Positions 48,612 to 58,696 are shown, numbered from the stretch's first letter. The stretch: 64,000 nucleotides of DNA from Acidobacteriaceae bacterium (GCA_003134815.1 PLCO01000017.1:29269-93268); one strand, 5' to 3'. Notes: generated by a model from the letters alone, not told the origin. Translations and numbers: made by a program.

Positions 48612-49439
48612 TCATTTTTTGATTTCGATAAAATCTGCGTGCTGCAATAGCCTGTATTTCCCGTTGCTAAAGCGGTAGATTTCCGTCCAATTTTCCTTTT
48701 TGAGCGGATGGTTGTAATCCTCTCGGTCGGTACCTCGCGAGATGACCTCAATATCAAAATAATCACTAGAGCTATTCGCTTCTTGGTAGTTGGCGCAGAA
48801 CCTAACCGCAGCCGATGACCGGTATGCCACCTGCTTATTCAACTTATCATCGGGATCGATCGCCCCAAGATTGTCTTGCTCATCCTGAATGCTCCACACT
48901 TCGTCAACGGTAGAAGAAATGGGAATTAGCAGGGATCTGGCAGACCAAGCGAATCCCTGAGCCATATCAGAGTTCGACAACAGGATGCCATGCTTTTCCG
49001 GCCCGATCTGCGCAATGTCGACTCCCGGAGGGCCACCCCATCCGCCGTAAAACCCGACCGCTGGATTTCCGCTTTGCAGCGCCCAGTGTGGCGCCTTCCA
49101 TGCAAAGACGGCGATGCCTATAGCGGGCCGACATGCGTGACACTCATAACCCAAGGGGGCGTTCGCAGGCTTCGCGCTTGCTACGAAATACGCCTCCTCA
49201 ACTCCTTGCTCCTGAACCTGCGCGACCAATAAGACCGAGATGGAAACAGTGGAGTACTCCTTCCAACATGGCCACGCGGCGTGTTCCTGGCCCTTTACGC
49301 AAACCCAGTTAGCAGTTTTCTTCTCCGCGTCGTACTGGTTGTATAGCTGTTTAAGCGCCTCGTCTCGCGAAAAGGGCTCTTGCCCATGGAGAATTCTTAC
49401 TAGACATAAGCACATTAAGGAAAAGAGTAGAGTTTTCAT
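48612..49439 (-). CDS. Hypothetical secreted protein
   Basis: MKTLLFSLMCLCLVRILHGQEP signal peptide. Confidence 0.6.
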   Translation of the reverse strand: MKTLLFSLMCLCLVRILHGQEPFSRDEALKQLYNQYDAEKKTANWVCVKGQEHAAWPCWKEYSTVSISVLLVAQVQEQGVEEAYFVASAKPANAPLGYECHACRPAIGIAVFAWKAPHWALQSGNPAVGFYGGWGGPPGVDIAQIGPEKHGILLSNSDMAQGFAWSARSLLIPISSTVDEVWSIQDEQDNLGAIDPDDKLNKQVAYRSSAAVRFCANYQEANSSSDYFDIEVISRGTDREDYNHPLKKENWTEIYRFSNGKYRLLQHADFIEIKK

Positions 49440-49515
49440 CGATTCATCTCTCAACTTGGAGTCTTTTCAGGAGCGAGCAAATCGTAACACGCATTTGAAA
49501 GCGGGGACCATCATT

Positions 49516-50373
49516 CTACCCGTCTATGTCGGAGCCATCTGGCATCGGCTGGCAGCGCGGGCACCAGAACGTGACGCGGGCATCCTCGCCCTGTATGCGG
49601 CGGCGAATCAACTCGCCGCAGCGTCGACACGCTTCGCCCGCGCGGCCGTAGACCCACAGGCTTGCACCTGGGTCTGACGCGTGCGTGGTGCGGCGCTGTT
49701 GCCCGCGATAAGTAACGATCATGTCGCCGGAGTCCTCGAGCACATTGGCGCGTAGCAGTTTTCGCGCGCAGGCGATCGTCGTCGCGGCTTCGTCGCGCGT
49801 GAGCGTTCCGACCGCGCGGAATGGATGAAGTCCCTGGACGAAACAGATCTCCGATTTGAAGACGTTGCCGACTCCAGCCAGAACAGTCTGATCGAGAAGT
49901 GCGTCGGCGAGCGCTTCGTGTGGTCGACCCAGCAAGCGCGCGAGGGCGGTTTCGGTGTCGAACTCCTCGCTGAGCAGGTCGTTTTCCGAGCGGGCGATAT
50001 GCAGATCGCGGGCGAGCGACTGTTCAGTATGCATGCGCGCTACGGGCACGCGAAAGCCGACCGCCTGATACTCGCTGTTCTCAATCACGATCCGCATATG
50101 AAACCGCGGAGCCTGCCAGCGCTCGCCGTGCCGGTAAATGTGCCAGCGGCCGTTCATCAGCAGGTGTGATGTGAGGATTCCGCCGCCGGAAAAATGAATG
50201 AGCAGCCATTTGCCCCGCGATTCGACTTGATCGACAGTCTGGCCGACGAGCGGCGTGTCGTCATCGAATCTCGTAAGCAGCGGAAACGTCGACCGGAAGC
50301 CGATGACCGGCTTGCCCATGAGCGCGCGGCCGATGTTGCGCGCGGTGCGAAAGATGAAATCGCCTTCAGGCAT
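49516..50373 (-). CDS. nei: Fpg/Nei-family DNA glycosylase
   Basis: MPEGDFIFRTARNIGRAL, ILTSHLLMNGRWHIY, VLAGVGNVFKSEICF, zinc finger C-x2-C...C-x2-C. Confidence 0.9.
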   Translation of the reverse strand: MPEGDFIFRTARNIGRALMGKPVIGFRSTFPLLTRFDDDTPLVGQTVDQVESRGKWLLIHFSGGGILTSHLLMNGRWHIYRHGERWQAPRFHMRIVIENSEYQAVGFRVPVARMHTEQSLARDLHIARSENDLLSEEFDTETALARLLGRPHEALADALLDQTVLAGVGNVFKSEICFVQGLHPFRAVGTLTRDEAATTIACARKLLRANVLEDSGDMIVTYRGQQRRTTHASDPGASLWVYGRAGEACRRCGELIRRRIQGEDARVTFWCPRCQPMPDGSDIDG

Positions 50374-50407
50374 TCCTTCCCTCAGACATTCCTTATTGAT
50401 CCATTTC

Positions 50408-53400
50408 TCATTGCACTTCGGGCCTGCTTGGCTCAGAATGCGTAACGGGTAGAAGAATGCGGCGCAGATGCATCCCGAGCGGCCCGGGATGAAAGCCCGC
50501 ATCCATGAGGAATCGCGCCATTGGGTGCGCGGCAACGGGCTGGCCGTTAATGGTGGTGATCAGCACGCCGTCGTGATTGTTCGCGCGCATTCGATGCTGC
50601 CCGAGCGTGCACAGAAAATGCGCCAGCCCCGCGGCGGCTTGCGAACGCTCCGGCTCCTCAGCGGGCAAAAAGACCAGCAGATTAGGATTGCCGCGCTTGA
50701 GCCACGCCACAAGCTGGCCGTTGCGCAAAATCACCTCTGCGTAAGCCGCGCGAGTGAGGATGCGTGGCGCACTCTCCGAATCCTCTTCAGCGACGGGAAG
50801 GTCGGGCCAGCGCAATACAGAACCGTACGGGTTGGCCGGGTCGGTCGCCGCCAACTGCACAAACTCCGGTTTTTCAGCGGGCGGCTCTGTGCGCAACTGC
50901 CGCAGCAGGTCGACGGCAGCGGGCAACGCAAACTGCGTCGCGCCCAGGCCGCCTACAAAATAGCCGCGGCGAATCCGTCCGCTCTCTTCGAGCGCCTTCA
51001 GCACGTCATACACCGCGCTGAATCCGCCGGGCACATTTTCCGCAGCGACTGACTCGCGCAGCAGCACTCCATAGCGGTTGAGCAATTGCAGCGCCAGCGC
51101 ATGGCTGCGCTCCGTAGTCGCGCGCCGCAGGCCCTCCGCGCTCCGCTCCGCCGAGCGGAGCGGTAAAAGAGCCCAGCGCCCTTGCGCCGTTGGCGGCGTG
51201 GTCCGCCGCGAGCGGAATATTACACCCGTCTGATAGCGCCGCGGCGTGCGCGCGCTTTCTGGCCGCGCGATATACGCGCGCAGAGCATGCAACGAGTCGT
51301 TGGTGATGAGTCCGCGCCACACCAGGCTCCAAAGCGCTTCGATCGTTTCACCGGGATAGCCGCTGCCCGCAGCCTCGTGCAGCGCATCGAAGAAACTCGC
51401 GCCCGTCGATTCGAGAACAGCCAACAGCTTTTCTTCGCGCTCAGTCAGAGGTTCCGCGATCGGACGCTGCTGCGCCAGTAACGGCAGCTTATCGGCGAGG
51501 AAGAGCGCTATGCGGCCGTCGCGTTCGCCGATCGGCTCGACGCCGGCCCACGCTACCTCGCCGGCGGCGATCAAAGTGTCGAGACCAGCGGACGTAAAAT
51601 CGGCGATGCGCGCGGGCAAAATCGATGTTTCAAGCAGCGACGCAGGCAGCGGCGCGCCCTGCAGGCTCTCGATGGCGTCGAGCAGCGCGTCGAGGTGCGC
51701 AGTCCCAGTGCGGCGCGGCGCGAGCACTCCCTGCCAGTGCGTGAGAAAGCGCGCCAGCGTGTGCTGTTCTACCGGCTCCACTTCGCGGCGCAATTTCGCC
51801 AGCGACTTGCGGCGAATCTGCCGCAGAATCTCTGCGTCGCACCACTCGCGATGAAGCCCGCCAGGCCGAAAACCGCCTTCGAGCACGCGGCCCTCGTGCG
51901 CGAGTTGCCGCAACGCATTTTCGACAGCCTCTATATCCAGCGCAAAACGGTCCGCGGCCTCCCGCAGTGTGAACGGCCCATGCGTTCGCGCGAATCGCCG
52001 AACAAGCTCAAGCACCGGCTGAGCTACAGGCTCGAGCAGCGCAGCCGCCAAACCTGGCGGCAGTGGAATGCCAAGGCCATCGCGGTAGCGTGCGGCGTCC
52101 TCAGCAGCAATCAAGCGCTTTTCGCCCGCAATGCGCAGTTCCAAAAGTCGCCGCGATCGAACGAGCCGGTCGATATTGGTTAAGAGATCAACCGAAACGA
52201 CGCGCCGACCCAGCTCTTCGCGCGAAAGATCGCCAAGACGCAGGCACAAATCGTGAATCCCGTCGGCCGAACGCGCGCGATAACTTTCCGCAAGGCACTG
52301 CGCCGCTTCTTCCACTTCCGCAATCGCGTCGGCATCGAGTAGCTCGCGCAGATCGGCTTCGCCCAGCAACTCGCGCAACTGGTCCTGATCGATTGTCAAC
52401 GCTTGCGCGCGGCGCTCGGCCAGCGGCGCATCGCCTTCGTACACAAAGTTGGCCACATAGCTGAAGAGCAGTGAAGCGGCAAAGGGCGACGGCTTGCGGG
52501 TCTCCACCACATGCACGCGGAGCTGGCGCTGCTCAATGGCACGAAGAGTTTCAATGAGCGCAGGCATGTCGAAAACATCGCGCAGGCACTCGCGATAAGC
52601 CTCGAGCAGCAACGGAAACTGCGGATAACGCGAAGCCACGCTAAGCAGATCGTACGAGCGTTTGCGTAGCTGCCACAGCGGCGTGCGCTGGTCGGCGCGG
52701 CGGCGCGGCAGCAGCAGCGCGCGGCCCGCGGCTTCGCGAAAACGCCCGGCAAACAGTGCCGTCGATCCCAACTGGCGCAACACTAGCTGCATGGCTTCGG
52801 CAGACTCGACAAGAATCCAATCTGCATCGGGGGCTTCGTCGGTGTCAGGGAAGCGCAGAACGAATCCGTCGTCGCCCCACAGGGTTTCGACTTCAGGCCC
52901 GCCAGCGGCGCGGATGCGCGCAGCCACCGCCATCGCCCAGGGAATGTGAATGCGGCTGCCGAACGGCGTGAGCACGCAGACGCGCCAGTCGCCAAGCTCA
53001 TCGCGGCACCTTTCAACCACAATCGTCCGGTCGTCGGGAACCTGCCCGGTTGCCTCAGCCTGGTCGGCGAGAAAGCGCAACAGATTTTCCGCGGCGCCGG
53101 GATCGAGATCGTGGTCATTGACGAGGCGCGTAAGCGCCGCCGGCTGCGGCAAGGCGCGCAGCTCGCGAACCATGGCGCCGATGCGCCGTCCAAACTCGAG
53201 CGGGCGACCCGGGCCGTCGCCCTTCCAGAACGGCATCTTGCCCGGTTCGCCGGGCGCGGGAGTCACCAGCACGCGGTCGTGGGTAATGTCTGTGATGCGC
53301 CACGTAGACGCACCGAGAATGAACGTCTCGTTGGGGTGCGATTCGAAAACCATCTCTTCGTCGAGCTCGCCCACGCGAACCGGCTTGCCATCGGTGAAGG

Positions 53401-55435
53401 CGAGAAAGACGCCATAGAGACCGCGATCGGGAATTGTCCCCGCGTTCAGAATCGCGAGGCGCGCTGCGCCGTCGCGTGCCGTGACCACGTTGCGCACGCG
53501 GTCCCACGTCAGCCGCGGACGCAACTCGCCAAACTCGTCGGAGGGGTAACGGCCGCTGAGCAGATCGAGCACGCCATCGAAGGCCGAGCGCGAAAGCGAA
53601 CCGAACGGAGCTGCACCGCGCACAAGATTGAAAAGAGAATCGACAGAAACTTCAGGCTTCGGAGCTTCGGTATTTTGAGTTTCGGCCGAATCGAAGCCGG
53701 CAAATCGCAAATTCTCCGTGAGGTTTTTCCCCCGGCGAGTTGCTTTCCGCGCTTTTGCCGGAAGCGCAGCCTTCGGCGGCCGCACAGACGCGACAATCGC
53801 CACCAATTGCTGGCACAGCACATCGAGGGGGTTACGCGGAAAGCGCGTCGACTCAATGTGGCCGTCGTGCATGGCGCGCGTCACGGCCGCGCAAGCGACC
53901 AGGTCCGCTCGGTACTTGGGAAAGAGAATGCCTTCGCTCACGGCGTCCACATGATGGCCCGCGCGGCCAATGCGCTGCATTCCACTGGCCACCGACGGTG
54001 GCGACTCAATCTGAATGACGAGATCGACCGCGCCCATATCGATTCCCAGCTCAAGCGTCGAGGTTGCGCACAGCGCTTTGATCTGGCCCGCTTTGAGCTG
54101 CTCTTCAATCACCGAACGCTGAGCGGCGGCCAACGAGCCGTGATGCGCGCGCGCGATAGGCTCGCCGGCCAGATCATTGAGCGCTCCGGCAAGCCGCTCG
54201 GCAGTTTGGCGCGCGTTGACAAACAGAATCGTCGAGTTGCGTTCGCGAATAATTTCGAGCAGCCGTGGATGTATCGCGTTCCAGATCGAGACGCGCCGCG
54301 GAGTCTGCGAGGCCGGCCCCGACGGAATCTCTTCCATCTCACCCAGCCGCGCCATGTCCTCCACCGGGACCTCGATGCGCAGCTTGAGCTGCTTCGGCGC
54401 AGCGGCGTTCACGATGGTCACCGGCCGATAACGCAGCATGGCTGAATCGGCCACATCGCCCAACTCAGCGTTGTCATCCTGAGCGACCGAAGCGTCAGCG
54501 TAGGGAGTCGAAGGATCTGCGGTTGTTTTTAGCCCGCTTAGCGAATTCGCAGCGCCCTCCGCTGAAGCCGAAGTCGCCTCCTCACCGCGATTCTCTCTAA
54601 TTCCCTGTTCCCTATTCCCTATTCCCTGTACCTCCACTCCGCCCAAAAATCGAGCTACTTCTTCCAGCGGCCGCTGCGTGGCTGATAGCCCGATGCGCTG
54701 CAGCGGCTTTGCAGTCAGCGCTTGAAGCCGCTCGAGAGTCAGCGCCAGGTGCGCGCCACGCTTGGTGGGAACCAGCGCATGAATCTCGTCAATGATGACG
54801 GTTTCGACGGTGCGCAGCGCCTCGGCCGCCTGCGAAGTGAGGATCAGATAAAGCGACTCGGGCGTGGTGATGAGAATATCGGCGGGATGCCGTGCGAAAC
54901 GGGCGCGCTCCCGCTGCGGCGTGTCGCCGGTGCGCACGCTGATGAGCGGCTCGTGAAATGGAACGCCCATGCGCCGCGCCATGTTGGCCATGCCGGCCAG
55001 CGGCGAACGCAGATTTCGCTCGACATCCACTGCCAGCGCTTTGAGCGGCGAGACGTAGACAATGCGGCAACCTTGCCGCTTCTCAGTCCCGGCCTCTCGA
55101 TCCCTGCCAGGGCCCCCGGTGGGCGAACTGTGCCCGCTGGGGTGGCTCGGTCCCTTGGTCTCTTGTGCCCCGCCTTTCTGATCTCTGTTCTCTGATCTCT
55201 GATCTCTGCCTTGCAGCATCAGCCGGTCCAGGCACGCGAGAAATGCCGCCAGCGTCTTGCCTGTGCCCGTGGGCGCAAGGATCAGCGCACTCTCGCCGCG
55301 CGCAATCACCGGCCAGCCCATCCGCTGCGGCGCGGTGGGCGCGTCGAAGACGGCCTTGAACCACTCCGCAGTCACCGTGTGGAAGCAAGCAAATGGATCG
55401 GAGATTTCGGGCGGATTGTTTTTGGACGGGGACAT
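50408..55435 (-). CDS. lhr: Lhr-family ATP-dependent helicase
   Basis: LILAPTGTGKTLAAFLACLDRL, IVYVSPLKALAVDVERNL, DEIHALVPTKRGAHLALTLERL, GLSATQRPLEEVARFLGG, HHGSLAAAQRS, QRIGRAGH; start set to MSPSKNN. Confidence 0.95.
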   Translation of the reverse strand: MSPSKNNPPEISDPFACFHTVTAEWFKAVFDAPTAPQRMGWPVIARGESALILAPTGTGKTLAAFLACLDRLMLQGRDQRSENRDQKGGAQETKGPSHPSGHSSPTGGPGRDREAGTEKRQGCRIVYVSPLKALAVDVERNLRSPLAGMANMARRMGVPFHEPLISVRTGDTPQRERARFARHPADILITTPESLYLILTSQAAEALRTVETVIIDEIHALVPTKRGAHLALTLERLQALTAKPLQRIGLSATQRPLEEVARFLGGVEVQGIGNREQGIRENRGEEATSASAEGAANSLSGLKTTADPSTPYADASVAQDDNAELGDVADSAMLRYRPVTIVNAAAPKQLKLRIEVPVEDMARLGEMEEIPSGPASQTPRRVSIWNAIHPRLLEIIRERNSTILFVNARQTAERLAGALNDLAGEPIARAHHGSLAAAQRSVIEEQLKAGQIKALCATSTLELGIDMGAVDLVIQIESPPSVASGMQRIGRAGHHVDAVSEGILFPKYRADLVACAAVTRAMHDGHIESTRFPRNPLDVLCQQLVAIVASVRPPKAALPAKARKATRRGKNLTENLRFAGFDSAETQNTEAPKPEVSVDSLFNLVRGAAPFGSLSRSAFDGVLDLLSGRYPSDEFGELRPRLTWDRVRNVVTARDGAARLAILNAGTIPDRGLYGVFLAFTDGKPVRVGELDEEMVFESHPNETFILGASTWRITDITHDRVLVTPAPGEPGKMPFWKGDGPGRPLEFGRRIGAMVRELRALPQPAALTRLVNDHDLDPGAAENLLRFLADQAEATGQVPDDRTIVVERCRDELGDWRVCVLTPFGSRIHIPWAMAVAARIRAAGGPEVETLWGDDGFVLRFPDTDEAPDADWILVESAEAMQLVLRQLGSTALFAGRFREAAGRALLLPRRRADQRTPLWQLRKRSYDLLSVASRYPQFPLLLEAYRECLRDVFDMPALIETLRAIEQRQLRVHVVETRKPSPFAASLLFSYVANFVYEGDAPLAERRAQALTIDQDQLRELLGEADLRELLDADAIAEVEEAAQCLAESYRARSADGIHDLCLRLGDLSREELGRRVVSVDLLTNIDRLVRSRRLLELRIAGEKRLIAAEDAARYRDGLGIPLPPGLAAALLEPVAQPVLELVRRFARTHGPFTLREAADRFALDIEAVENALRQLAHEGRVLEGGFRPGGLHREWCDAEILRQIRRKSLAKLRREVEPVEQHTLARFLTHWQGVLAPRRTGTAHLDALLDAIESLQGAPLPASLLETSILPARIADFTSAGLDTLIAAGEVAWAGVEPIGERDGRIALFLADKLPLLAQQRPIAEPLTEREEKLLAVLESTGASFFDALHEAAGSGYPGETIEALWSLVWRGLITNDSLHALRAYIARPESARTPRRYQTGVIFRSRRTTPPTAQGRWALLPLRSAERSAEGLRRATTERSHALALQLLNRYGVLLRESVAAENVPGGFSAVYDVLKALEESGRIRRGYFVGGLGATQFALPAAVDLLRQLRTEPPAEKPEFVQLAATDPANPYGSVLRWPDLPVAEEDSESAPRILTRAAYAEVILRNGQLVAWLKRGNPNLLVFLPAEEPERSQAAAGLAHFLCTLGQHRMRANNHDGVLITTINGQPVAAHPMARFLMDAGFHPGPLGMHLRRILLPVTHSEPSRPEVQ
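54471..54525 (+). repeat. Dispersed repeat, copy B, embedded in frame in lhr
   Basis: TTGTCATCCTGAGCGACCGAAGCGTCAGCGTAGGGAGTCGAAGGATCTGCGGTTG; on the coding strand reads TADPSTPYADASVAQDDN. Confidence 0.88.
54600..54628. repeat. Heptamer tandem repeat (attccct/gttccct) in lhr
   Basis: attccctgttccctattccctattccctg; encodes QGIGNREQGIREN. Confidence 0.85.
55178..55209. repeat. Heptamer tandem repeat (gatctct/gttctct) in lhr
   Basis: tgatctctgttctctgatctctgatctctgcc; encodes GRDQRSENRDQK. Confidence 0.85.
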
Positions 55436-55547
55436 GCCGATCTCAAAAGAGTAGCGCAAAGGCCTTGGCGAAGACAAAGCGAAAAAATAGAGGCTCGAAA
55501 TCCCTGTTCAAGAGGTCAGAAAAAGCACAGCACCCTTGAGGTGGCCA

Positions 55548-56540
55548 TTATTGATGTTTGTGCTCCGAGTTTCCTATTCGCGCCACGCTGAACTGCGCCC
55601 CGGCAAACAGAATCAGCCCAGAGATATACGCCCAGAAGAGTAGCCCCACCGAAACATAGAACGGTCCGTAAAGCGATTCGAAATCCAGATGCGGCAGTGC
55701 CGTCGCATAAATGAATCTCGAAAGCAGCCAGACGCCTCCAGTAATAATCGATGTGCGCATAACCGGCCGCCAAGGCACTTTGCGGTTGGGAAGAATGAAG
55801 TAGACGGAAAAGAAGAACAGAATGGACGCGACGCCCGTCGAGAACGCCAACCATGCGTAACTCAGAGCGCTATAAGAGTAGTTCAGAATCCGAAAAAACC
55901 AGTTGTCTGAGTTATGCACGAGAGCGATAGCGAGCACCTTGTCCACGTTCACGTTCACCACCATGCTTGCCACGCCCAGTCCCAGCATCAGGAGCGCCAG
56001 TCCGAAAGCAATGGTCTGGTTGAAGAGGTAGTTGCGGCTCTTGCTCACGCCCCACGCTTGATTGAGAGCCACTTCCAACGGCAGGAAAATACCCGTGCAC
56101 GCAATCAGAATCATTACCAGAGAAAAAGCCTGTGCGCCGCGATGCTTCAACAGGGGCAGCACGGCCTCACCGACGATGGTAGTCGTCAGCCAGCCCGGCT
56201 GCTTGGTGACCGTTGGCAAAAAGTAGTTCACCATATCGTCCACCACGCTTTTCATCGCCTGCGAGTGAAAAACCGAGAGCGCCAGCGTGTAGAGCAGCAC
56301 GACGAACGGTATGAACGAGATGATCGCATTGGCCGCCACGCTGAAGGCAAATGTGTGCACTTCGCTGTCCAGCAAATACGCGATGAGCGCAGTGCCGCTT
56401 TTGCGCCAGCGGTACCACTTGGATTGCGCGGCCGGTTCGGTGGGGCCGGTGGCGGCGGCAGCCAGAGCAGCCCCGGCGCTCTCGATGTCGGTTGCCACTT
56501 CAGTGGCGACGCCGGACGCAGATTCCGAACCATCAGACAC
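55548..56540 (-). CDS. YihY/BrkB-family inner membrane protein
   Basis: FAFSVAANAIISFIPFVVLLYTLALSVF..., GGVWLLSRFIYATALPHLDFESLYGPFYVSVGLLFWAYISGLILFAGAQF. Confidence 0.88.
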   Translation of the reverse strand: MSDGSESASGVATEVATDIESAGAALAAAATGPTEPAAQSKWYRWRKSGTALIAYLLDSEVHTFAFSVAANAIISFIPFVVLLYTLALSVFHSQAMKSVVDDMVNYFLPTVTKQPGWLTTTIVGEAVLPLLKHRGAQAFSLVMILIACTGIFLPLEVALNQAWGVSKSRNYLFNQTIAFGLALLMLGLGVASMVVNVNVDKVLAIALVHNSDNWFFRILNYSYSALSYAWLAFSTGVASILFFFSVYFILPNRKVPWRPVMRTSIITGGVWLLSRFIYATALPHLDFESLYGPFYVSVGLLFWAYISGLILFAGAQFSVARIGNSEHKHQ

Positions 56541-56797
56541 GTTTCAATACCTCAAGCACGATTCATTTCCTCGGGCACAGATCAATTCCTCGTGAAGCCT
56601 TCTACGGCAATGCGGGCTCCGCCGTTCCCGCAATTCGACGTTCTCATTTTGACGCGCGCGAATGAAGGAAGGTGCTGCCTCAAGGATAGTCGGTTCTGCT
56701 CAAGCTCGCCGGACCACTGTCGGCGCTCACCTTCAATTCAAATGGTTGGATGCGCCCAGTTGGAAATATCGATTGGGTGCGCGAAATGGTGGCTGGC

Positions 56798-58042
56798 TCA
56801 CTCGCGCCGCAATCGCGTCAGCGCCCAGCGAGCCGCCGCGCGCAGGCCCTCGTCTGTCGTCGCCGCCCACTTTTCAAGTTGCCGCCCGAATTCTGCCTGC
56901 CCGCTATTGCCCATGGCGATGGCGATGTTTCGGCGCAGCCCCAGAAATCCTGTGCGGCGAACGGGCGAGCCATTGAATTGCCGTTCAAACTCTCGCTCAT
57001 CCATTGCCGCCAGCCAGTCGAGCGCCGGATTGATAAGTTCGGCGCGCGGCTCAAGCTCGGCGTCTGCGATGATCGGCCCGCTCTTGAGCGCCTTCCCATT
57101 CCACGGGCACACATCCTGGCAAATGTCGCAGCCAAAGACCTGCCGGCCGATGTTCGCGGCGAACTCCTCCGCGATCGGCCCTTTGTGCTCGATGGTCAGG
57201 TAGGCAATGCAGCGCGTCGCATCCATCTGATACGGCACGTCGAGCGCGCTCGTCGGGCAGGCCTCAATGCAGCGGGTACAACTACCACAGCGATCGGGGA
57301 CGAGCGCAGCGTGAGCATCTTCTTCGCGGATCGGCAATGACGTGAGCAAGGCGGCCAAAAATCCAAACGACCCCAGCTTGGGATGAATCAGACAGGTGTT
57401 CTTCCCCGTCCAGCCAAGTCCTGCCGCCGCAGCAAGCGCTCGCTCGACAATGGGCCCAGTGTCGACGTACGATCGCGACTCGAATTCGCCAAGCTGCTCG
57501 TGCATCCTCGCTTCAACCGCGCGCATCCGCTTCAACAGCACCTTGTGATAATCGCTGGGCCGGCGGTCGCCCCGCTCGTTGTCCTTACTACTCCACGCAT
57601 AGCGCGCGATCCACGCCCTCCCGCGCTCTGATTCTTTGGTTGAGAGCGGTGACGATGGGAAAGAGTAGCTGGCAAAGCAGACCAGCGCCGATCGCGCCCA
57701 GGGGAAGGGAACAATTGCTCGCTCGCGCAGCAACTGGCCATCGTCGGCTTTGCGTTCCAGGTAGCCCATCGTCCCCGCGCGGCCCGCGCCCACCCACTCG
57801 CGAAATCGTTCTGCGTCGCGCGCCTCGGCCTCGTAAGGCAGCGCCACCAGACCGGCTTCCTGAAAGCCCGCCTCAAGCGCCAAAGCGCGCGCATGCTCTC
57901 GCGACAATTCGCGGGGTCGCTTTCGTGACAGGCCAGTCGTCAGGTCCCGCTCCGGGATCGTTGCCTGTTCCGGGATTGTGGATCGATCACTCATGGAACC
58001 GCCAAACACTTGCCGAAACACTCTCATGGAACCGCCAAACAT
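56798..58042 (-). CDS. queG: Epoxyqueuosine reductase
   Basis: SYVDTGPIVERALAAAAGLGWTGKNTCLIHPKLGSFGFL; CGSCTRCIEACPTSA; CDICQDVCPWN. Start ambiguous (58042 or 57994). Confidence 0.94.
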   Translation of the reverse strand: MFGGSMRVFRQVFGGSMSDRSTIPEQATIPERDLTTGLSRKRPRELSREHARALALEAGFQEAGLVALPYEAEARDAERFREWVGAGRAGTMGYLERKADDGQLLRERAIVPFPWARSALVCFASYSFPSSPLSTKESERGRAWIARYAWSSKDNERGDRRPSDYHKVLLKRMRAVEARMHEQLGEFESRSYVDTGPIVERALAAAAGLGWTGKNTCLIHPKLGSFGFLAALLTSLPIREEDAHAALVPDRCGSCTRCIEACPTSALDVPYQMDATRCIAYLTIEHKGPIAEEFAANIGRQVFGCDICQDVCPWNGKALKSGPIIADAELEPRAELINPALDWLAAMDEREFERQFNGSPVRRTGFLGLRRNIAIAMGNSGQAEFGRQLEKWAATTDEGLRAAARWALTRLRRE

Positions 58043-58237
58043 CTCGCTGCGTATAGGTCAATGAACCGATCGAGTCTCTAGGGCCCTTCGGGTCCCACCC
58101 GAATTCAGCATAGCTCTCGCGTGACGGGCCAAGCGGGCATTAATGGGCTTCAGGAGACGGGCGTTAAGCACTTCGGGAGAATCGATCGGGCACCCCATGA
58201 TTCGCCCCGCGAGGGCGACTCACTGGAGGAGGATGCA

Positions 58238-58600
58238 ATGAACGAGACAATGAATGACACCATGTGCTGCACGGAATTCCCGCCTATCGCAGCGGGCGAA
58301 ATTACGGAGATCGTGAGAGGGAACGACAGCGCCCTGCTGGAGCGCTTCATGCCGCTCGTGCGCAGCCAATGCGTCACGCTTAATCTTGAAGCTGTCAAGC
58401 GCATCGATGCGGCCGGCCTTGCGGCTCTCATAACGCTCTATTGCACCGCGCGCGAATCGGGCCATGATTTCGCCATCCAGAATCCCTCTTCGCATGTGGC
58501 GGAGATTCTCGCTGTCGTTGGCCTTGACAAGCTCCTCGTGTCCCAACACGCAGGCAGCTTTTCAGGATTCGGTACACCGGCTGAGGCAACAGCCGCCTGA
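58238..58600 (+). CDS. STAS-domain protein
   Basis: CVTLNLEAVKRIDAAGLAALITLYCTARESGHDFAIQNPSSHVAEILAVVGLDKLL; GGAGGA before the start. Confidence 0.85.
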   Translation: MNETMNDTMCCTEFPPIAAGEITEIVRGNDSALLERFMPLVRSQCVTLNLEAVKRIDAAGLAALITLYCTARESGHDFAIQNPSSHVAEILAVVGLDKLLVSQHAGSFSGFGTPAEATAA

Positions 58601-58696
58601 TAGTCGGTAGCCCCCCCCAACGAGACACAAGATTGATCAACCTACTTCGGCGTAGAATGATTGCGTTTCTTCACTGCACACTTGAGGAACGGCAAG

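Noticed and set aside
52946-54445. 499-aa plus-strand ORF opposite lhr
   Set aside because: Shadow ORF of lhr; low-complexity Arg/Ala-rich translation.
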